A stretch of DNA of 64,000 nucleotides from Schoenoplectus triqueter (Eukaryota > Streptophyta > Magnoliopsida > Poales > Cyperaceae): positions 124,001 to 188,000 of the forward strand of contig CAXKVV010000206.1 of NCBI GenBank assembly GCA_964058805.1, written 5' to 3'. Of the stretch, positions 57,719-64,000 are shown in pieces. Positions within the stretch are counted from its first letter, which is position 1. The number at the start of each line of letters is the position of its first letter. The position numbers and the translations under genes were made by a program. The notes beneath the pieces are model-generated. The model did not search any database. It saw only the letters and a program-made list of their open reading frames with translations, and was not told where the DNA came from.

Positions 57719-60394
57719 AGATCTTCAGAGCCTCTTTTTGGCACATGAAACTCGTCTTTAAGCCAATTTCTCATCAGTTTCTGTGTCTTCAGCTCATCTT
57801 ACAACTACTTCAGTCCTGAAGTCTAATAATTCTACACCTGAGGTGTTTATTGCCTCTGGATTTCAGCCTAAATTTTATAACTATTCTTCATCTAACAAAG
57901 GACATTCAGGTCAGTTTTCTCAGAACAATTCTAGAGGATATAGAGGTAGAGGCCGGTACAACCTCAATTCTTATAATTCAGGTGATTCTTCCTGTCAGAT
58001 CTACTTCAAGTAGGGTCACGCATCAACATAATGCTATCATTGCTTTGATATAAGGTACGTTGGCCAATCCTCTCAACAACACCAAGCATAGCTGGCTAAA
58101 CATGCTTCTGTTATTGTGCCACCTTCATCGCAAGGTTCCATTGTCTCAGCACCTATCTCTTCACCTACTATGACTTGGTTCCTTGATTCTGATGCCTCAA
58201 CCCATGTCACATCAGATATCAACTTCTTATCCTATGCATGGTCATATAATGGATCTGATCAAATACATATTGGAAATGATACAAGTTTGTCCATTTTACA
58301 CATTGGTACTATAACTCTTTTAATTGAAACTATATCAATTAAACTTAATAATGTCCTTCATGTACCTCAAATGTCAAATAACCTTCTAAGTGTATCTCAA
58401 TTAACCAAGGATAATGTTGTGACAGTTTAATTCTTACATGACTCATATTTTATCAAGGATCAGGTCTCAAAGAAGATTTTACTACATGGCATACTTACTA
58501 ATGGTCTATATGCACTTCATCCTTCATAGTTTCAGCATCACACCTTTCTTGCTGCTATAAGTCCTGGCATGTGGCATTTTATATTGATGTATTGCTCTTC
58601 TTTAATTCTTAGTTCTTTTTGCAAAAATAATAGCATTTCAACTATAAGTTCTTTCATTTATTTTTATACTGATTATAATAAGGCAAAAGCTCATAAACTG
58701 TCATTTTTCTCCTCTGAAACTCATGCCACTGCTTCACTACAAGTGGTTTACACTGAATTATGAGGCACTGCACCTATCATATCTTCAAATGGGCATATAT
58801 ACTATGTATATTTTATAGATGAGTAGATTAGATTTAGCTGGTTTTATTCTTATACTAGCAAATTAGATGTTGTTGCTATTTTTACTGATTTTGAAGGAAA
58901 AGTTGAGAATCTTTTGTCTTATTCTATTAAGATTTTGCAATGTGATGGTGAGTTAGAGTTCAAACCACTTCAAATAAAATTTTCCTCTCTCCTTTTAACT
59001 TTCTTGTCTATACTTCTGAACAAAATAGGTTGGCTGAAAGAAAACGTAGGCACTTGGTTGAACTCAGTTTGACCACCATATATCATGCTGGCATGCCTTT
59101 ATCCTACCAGGATTGGATTTTTTCAGTGTAAATTTTGTGATTAATCAGATTCCCTCAACTCACACTTCACCTATCTCACCGTTTGAGAAGCTATTCAATT
59201 AGAAACCTTATTATAATTTAATAAAAGTTCTTAATTGTGAGTCTAGGAAAGTTCTTAATTTTCTCTTTCTTAGACTTACAATCAACACCAGCTTCAACCA
59301 ATGTCAGAACCATGTGTTTTCATAGGATATATATACTCTCAAATACATAAAGGTTATAGATGCCTTCACTTACCTTCTTAAAGAATATTCATTTTAAAGC
59401 ATGTCATCTTCAATGAGATTGTCTTTCCCTTTTAACAATTTAAGCCTAATGTGTCACCTAATTTTTTTGTGATACTCCTATATCATACTCACTGACCATT
59501 TTACTTCTTCCTTCAAACTCAACTTCTCTTTCACCACCTACTATCACAATCAATTACACTTCTCTGTCATTACCTACTCTCTCTAGTTCTACTCATCTAA
59601 CAATGTCTAAGCAGAAAACTAAATCATTAAAGCTAAAATCATTTTCCAATCATCATATCTACAATACTACAGTAGAATCAGTAGATATTGAACCAACATG
59701 TTACACTCAGGCAATTAAGTATAGCCATTGACGTCAAGCAATGGGTAATGAATTAACAACCCTGACAATCAATGCAACTTGGGACCTAGTTCCCCTTCCA
59801 CCAAATGCTAATGCTATTGGATGTGGCTATTCAAAGACAAAAAAAAAGAGCTGATGGATTAAGCCTTGTGATTAAGTCCACTACAATCAAAGTTGTGCTT
59901 ACTATAGCTCTCTTTCACAACTGGCATATGCATCAATTGAATGTAAATAATGTATTTTTGCATGGAGAGCTTGAAAAACAGTTTATATGCACCAATCACC
60001 TGGGTTTTCAAATCCTATACACCCCTCTCAACTGTGTCCCGTTCATCCACTAAAGTAGAATACTGTGCATTGACATTTATAACTACTGAAATAACTTAGA
60101 TACATGCTCTACTCAAAGAACTGGGTTGTTCATCACCTAAGCTACCTTCTATTTAGTGTGATAATCTAAGTGCTAAGTTTCTAGCTGCAAATTCAGTGGT
60201 TCACGCTAAAATTAAGCATATAAATCTTGATTATCATTTTGTACGTGAAAAACTTTCAGCTAACTCACAATTCATTTCATTTGTTCAGATGATTAAATTG
60301 CTGACATACTCACTAAGAGTTTAGCAAGTACAACGTTTCAGACTTTGCTAAATAAGCTCACTGTTTGTGCCAATCAGCTGAGCTTGAGGGGGCC
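57719..60394 (+). pseudogene. Outer copia Gag-Pol remnant after the insertion
   Basis: It resumes with LQSLFLAHETRL and a glycine/arginine-rich RGYRGRGRYN stretch. The protease-like motif reads WFLDSDASTHVTSD, in which the usual DSGA is DSDA. Next come NNLLSVSQL (GAG-pre region), an integrase end (LAERKRRHLVEL) and RT N-terminal pieces (TTIKVVLTIALFHNWHMHQL, FLHGELEKQF). From about 60020 it jumps to the RNase H end ([26 protein letters not shown]). The RT catalytic YVDD region is absent, so an internal deletion is inferred. Stops are numerous. Confidence 0.85.
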
Positions 60395-60644
60395 TGTAAG
60401 TTCATATGAAATGGAGAACTCCAGCAATAACTGAAAAGGAGAAGATCAACAAAACTAAAAGCTAGTTGAAGACCATTAGAGAGTCTGTTATTATTATTCA
60501 TTCAGTTACAACTATTCAATGTATTGTTTTGTGTATCAATGTATTGCCTTGTGTATAAATACAGTGATTGATGCATTGTAAAGATTGAGGGATTAATAAA
60601 GATTTTCATTACACACAAATAAGTAGATACTAATAATTCTTATA
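60395..60644 (+). repeat. 3' LTR of the outer copia element
   Basis: It follows the polypurine tract GAGCTTGAGGGGGCC and begins TGTAAGTTCATATGAAATGG. It contains a tandem duplication of about 21 bp (GTGTATCAATGTATTG...) absent from the 5' LTR. Confidence 0.88.
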
Positions 60645-60649
60645 CTACA

Positions 60650-60869
60650 ACATTAGTACCAACTCTCATCACAAAATGGATTAAGTGCTAATTACTAGTT
60701 TCACCAACATAATTGACATAAAGAAGTGATGCAAGTTCAGAAAAGAATGATCAGTTAAGTTGTTGTAAAAGATAGTCATTTCGGTACCAAAGTAAAATTA
60801 ATACACGCACTAGGCACTAGTTGAAATTAACTTTGAAAACGTAGACAAAATCAATATTTGATCTAGTAG
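60650..60869. other. Flanking DNA right of the outer copia element
   Basis: No gene or repeat ends were seen. Confidence 0.4.
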
Positions 60870-60980
60870 TAAAAGATAATATTCTCTGTGTAGGAGGTTG
60901 TGATTTCGAAATCCGGACGGGAGATCTTAAGAACAATTATGAAATTTAAGAGCTTGACTTTCATCTTTCCGAAAAAAAAT
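60870..60980 (+). mobile_element. tRNA-derived SINE, family S copy 2
   Basis: TGATCTAGTAGTAAAAGATA fits an A box and GGTTGTGATTTCGAAATCC contains a B-box-like core. The tail, ATGAAATTTAAGAGCTTGAC then TTTCATCTTTCC and an A-run, matches the tail of the 27268 copy. The 5' border is approximate. Confidence 0.6.
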
Positions 60981-62300
60981 AATGTTTGAAAATGTAATCA
61001 GTATGTTTGTTCGATGGTGAACCAAAAAAGAAAAGAATTGCAATTAGTAAAGAAAGCACTGGAGATTATAAATTTCAAGCCTTTTAACCATTGTGCTCAT
61101 ACAGGGAATTGGTACCAAGGGTTATAGTGTGAACGTCTGACAAAATAATAATAATAAAGTTTAGGCATGTGAATACTTTTCTGGATAACGAAATAATACA
61201 AAGTAATTAAAAGATTATCCAATTTGATAATGGAAGTAACGGAAATTGAATTCTCAGAGCACTACTGGTGATGGAAGCCAGGTTGGCATCGGTGAAATTA
61301 GTGGCCCAAACTGCAAAGTAAAAAAAGAGAGGAGAGATTCTGTTACGTGAATAGTCCAACAACAAAGAAAAAACTCGGCCAAGAAAACAAATAGACAATA
61401 CACCAGTCCACCAATCCAAAGTTCACAAAGATCAAAGGATATGCAATCAGCCTAGAAATGAATGGAAATAAGAAAAATATTGTTGGACCAAAACATACGA
61501 AATTGGAAAGGAATTTGCAGTTGACCCAAAACCGAAGATATTCAACTTAAGCCCAGACTGAAAATAAAAAGGAGGCCTAAATCTTCGGCCCAATATAAAG
61601 AGCTGGACCAGGGTCTTAATAAATAAATTCGGCCCGGACATATAAACCCCAAAACAGAAAATTATAAATAAACAAAATAATAGTAAAAATAAATTATTTA
61701 AAAGCCTACCCGGAATCTAAATTGATCCAAATTTATTTCCAAAAAAATATATATTAATAAAAGTATTTTATAAGCTAAAAATATTTTACTTTTGAAATTA
61801 AAATATAAAAAATAATTAAAAACCAAAAAGAATATATATTCCTTTGCATATTTGACTTTGATTTAGTTTTGGAACATATGCATAATAAATTTCCTAAAAT
61901 AAAAAAAATTTGTTAAAACATGTAAGTAAAATTTTTGAGTATATTTTAGTAAAAATAAACAAAGGATAATAAATGTATCTCACTTTATTAATAATAAAAT
62001 ATAAAATAATTTTCTTTTAATTTTTAAAAAGTAAAACCTAATTTACGTAATTATCAAGATAAAAAAATATTTCTTACTATCTTAAAAAGCACGTAAGCAC
62101 TGAATTGTCCAGTTTATTTTGGATTTTTAAGAAGTAAAATTTCATAAATACCCTTAATTTTAAATTGTGTGTGGTTCAGATTTATAGTTAAGTTTGATTA
62201 ACGATGAAGATGTAAATTGCGCTGAAACTACTACTCTCGAGTCCAATTTCGCTGTCCTGATTTCAAAAACCGCATTCCCTACATCAACGCACTAGGAACC
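60981..62300. other. Intergenic DNA, AT-rich
   Basis: A minus-strand segment near 61250-61330 encodes ATNFTDANLASITSSAL, which superficially resembles a pentapeptide repeat (A-N/D-L-x-x). No exon structure supports it. The remainder, especially 61660-62160, is very AT-rich and featureless. Confidence 0.3.
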
Positions 62301-62429
62301 ATATTACCTGTGAAGATAAAAAAGCTCTGCATGATTTATGCGATCCGATCTTTTATCAACTGTTTTAAATTAACAGTAATAAATAATTTATATATCAAAA
62401 TTCGTGTTTCCGTTGTGATTTCCGTCGGC

Positions 62430-63025
62430 TTAGAAAGTATACCCACACAATACCGATCCCAACGCACTCGGTCTCGCTTCTCTCTTCAAAATCGCAACCA
62501 AACCGATCAAACCTCTCTTCCTCTCACTTACCCGTGTCGCTCCCTCCCTGGCAACCACACACCCCTATCACACCGCTCCGTGAACCCGCTCACTTTTGCC
62601 CTCCTCTTCCCTTCCATAACGCCGCAGGCCAGCACTCTCTCTGTCTCTTGCTACTCTTGCGCCCCTCTGCTACGTGTAACCCTTGCTTGACGATGCACTA
62701 GCCCTGGGTCTCTTTCCTCGTCTATGGAATCAAGCGTGCATCAATGGACGATCGTGGCCTTCTCCCATTACTGGTCTCTCTATCTCTCTCTCTCACACAC
62801 ACAATTCGATTTCCAATCACGCAGTTCTTTTGGTAAAGATAACAATAATACTTATTAGTTATTGGATTTGAAAAATTCAGGTAACTATTTAATCTCCCAT
62901 GAAGGAGGCCACTGTCGTTGTCACCACATTTTCCAAGCCAAGGAGAAGAAGACGAAATAAGCTAAGGAGGATAAGCCTAGAAAGCCATGTACATCTCCTT
63001 CCCATCTGCCTTATGCTGAGGTTTG
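62430..63025 (+). pseudogene. Possible histone H1-like remnant with C/T-rich leader
   Basis: A C-rich, CT-repeat leader (62450-62820) resembles a plant 5' UTR. At about 62935-63020 one frame reads AKEKKTK, stop, AKEDKPRKP and then SPSHLPYAE before a GTTTGT donor-like site. Plant linker histone H1 has a lysine-rich N-terminal tail followed by a SHPPYAEMI-type start of its globular domain, so this looks like a degraded H1 start. The stop codon and the missing globular domain make it non-functional. Recognition is by short motif only. Confidence 0.35.
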
Positions 63026-64000
63026 TACTGTGTGTGTGTGCCCGTAGTGTGTATAAAAGATGTACTGAAATCAATTGAGCACTGTGAAAGTGAGGTTCTA
63101 AATTTTGTTTATTGTATTTATCAGTCTAGACTATCCCCTTTTGCAAACACTCCAGGACGGAGCAAAGAAAGGTGAATCTGTTAAAGTGCTGGAGCTTTCA
63201 AATTAGTACAAATGGTATTCTCTGATTGATGTGACTGTGCAATAGAAGAAAATCCTATTTTCCAGTGAAGAAATTGAAAGATTAATTTTCTTTTGCATGA
63301 CGAACTACACAATATTTTGTATGGTTTTAATATCTTTGAGATGGAGTGAGCCCATGTTCGTGATACAGAACTACAGATTGCTAGGTTAACTTATCATCTT
63401 GATTCACGAGTACTTTTACATATTAATTGGTGTGCACCTTTGCAAACATTTGGAACAAACTTATATGAAGTTTTTATCTACTCTCAATGGTTAATTTTGT
63501 TCATGAGCATGTACATAACCTGACTTGTACAGAAGTACGTGAGAGGAATATTCCCCAGATGCATAATTCTAAACTGATAATTTTAATTTTAACAGACAAG
63601 ACATCAATTGCCATGAAGGTTTGATGGATGAAAAGATGGGAGTTCTATTATTATTAAGATTTTTTGCAATTCTAGAGGATAAGTGACTTACATGCATAAC
63701 ATCAGTAGCAAGCAGGGGGAATGAATATTTAACAAATATATTCATTTCGCATGATTAATGCTATTCTAATTTTTAATGTTACTCTCTTTAGGGGTTTTAA
63801 TGCAAAACAGATGGCACTGCCACACCACTAATCCACTATTTACAAAAAAAAAAACAATGTATCCCCATTAAGATTTTCCTTTTATGTTCTACATATTATA
63901 TAGTAATGAACTTAAAAAAATAGATATTAAAAATTTTCTTTAATTTAACGGTATCTTTGTGAGAGGTGATATCTCCATTTCTGTCTTCAATTTTTATATT
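63026..64000. other. Right end of the window, no firm gene
   Basis: A short frame LQDGAKKGESVKVLELSN followed by a stop lies after a CTCCAG acceptor-like site at about 63155. It might be a terminal exon but cannot be tied to anything upstream. The rest is AT-rich noncoding sequence. Confidence 0.25.

Larger units (their letters stand above)
51717..60644 (+). mobile_element. Outer Ty1/copia element, old, split by a younger copia
   Basis: A perfect 5-bp TSD, CTACA, lies at 51712-51716 and 60645-60649. LTRs are 229 bp and 250 bp; the 3' LTR carries a duplication of about 21 bp (CAATGTATTG...). Gag is cut at 52602 by the inner element and resumes at 57719. Pol is heavily decayed. The order protease, integrase, RT/RNase H marks Ty1/copia. 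It is dead as an autonomous element. Confidence 0.9.

Noticed and set aside
61207..61419. Pentapeptide-repeat protein exon
   Set aside because: Only one ATNFTDANLASIT string is present and there is no repeat array or splice context.
1..64000. CRISPR array, rRNA, bacterial operon or phage
   Set aside because: No regularly spaced repeats with unique spacers, no rRNA-like conserved blocks, and the gene structure is eukaryotic.

Overview
The window looks like nuclear DNA of a flowering plant, most likely a eudicot. The evidence is an AT-rich sequence, GT-AG introns, LTR retrotransposons primed by initiator-Met tRNA, and Mutator-like, hAT, CACTA and Helitron elements, many with intact target-site duplications (TSDs). 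I cannot name the species. There are no bacterial operons, rRNA genes, CRISPR arrays or convincing tRNA genes.

Only one host gene is well supported. It lies on the minus strand at 892-4123, has 12 exons, and encodes a 360-residue secretory-pathway coiled-coil protein of the Arabidopsis AT4G31340/AT2G24420 type. Two of its exons are a tandem duplication. Weak gene-like traces that I could not identify lie at about 41.1-42.6 kb (minus strand). A histone H1-like remnant may lie at about 62.9 kb (plus strand).

The rest is a dense archive of mobile elements. At 7518-11318 is a complete Mutator-like element (MULE) with a 9-bp TSD. It carries no visible transposase but does carry a plant mobile domain (PMD, MAIN/MAIL-like) gene whose core is open and whose tail is decayed. 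At 16786-18211 is a second MULE with a 9-bp TSD and a CACTA remnant inside. Between 12 and 24 kb there are several hAT-type MITEs and hairpin elements, including an 814-bp hAT element with GGACCGG-rich arms (22856-23669). At 29564-30023 is a compact Helitron. At 30887-35906 is an old, broken Ty3/gypsy element with a truncated 3' LTR. At 44.4-46.8 kb a 1.93-kb hAT element sits inside a hairpin MITE. At 48.7-49.6 kb two hairpin MITEs sit back to back in (TA)n/(GA)n tracts. At 49866-51064 is a CACTA element. At 51717-60644 an old Ty1/copia element has been split by a young one (52603-57713).

The elements give a relative history. Old copia, gypsy and CACTA elements were invaded by younger hAT and copia elements. 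Related hairpin elements repeatedly occupy TA-rich microsatellites. The window looks like a gene-poor, repeat-rich arm segment. I found no convincing new multi-gene system. The most unusual items are the PMD-carrying MULE with palindromic subterminal repeats, the microsatellite-associated hairpin elements, and a perfect 23-bp stem next to the CACTA element.
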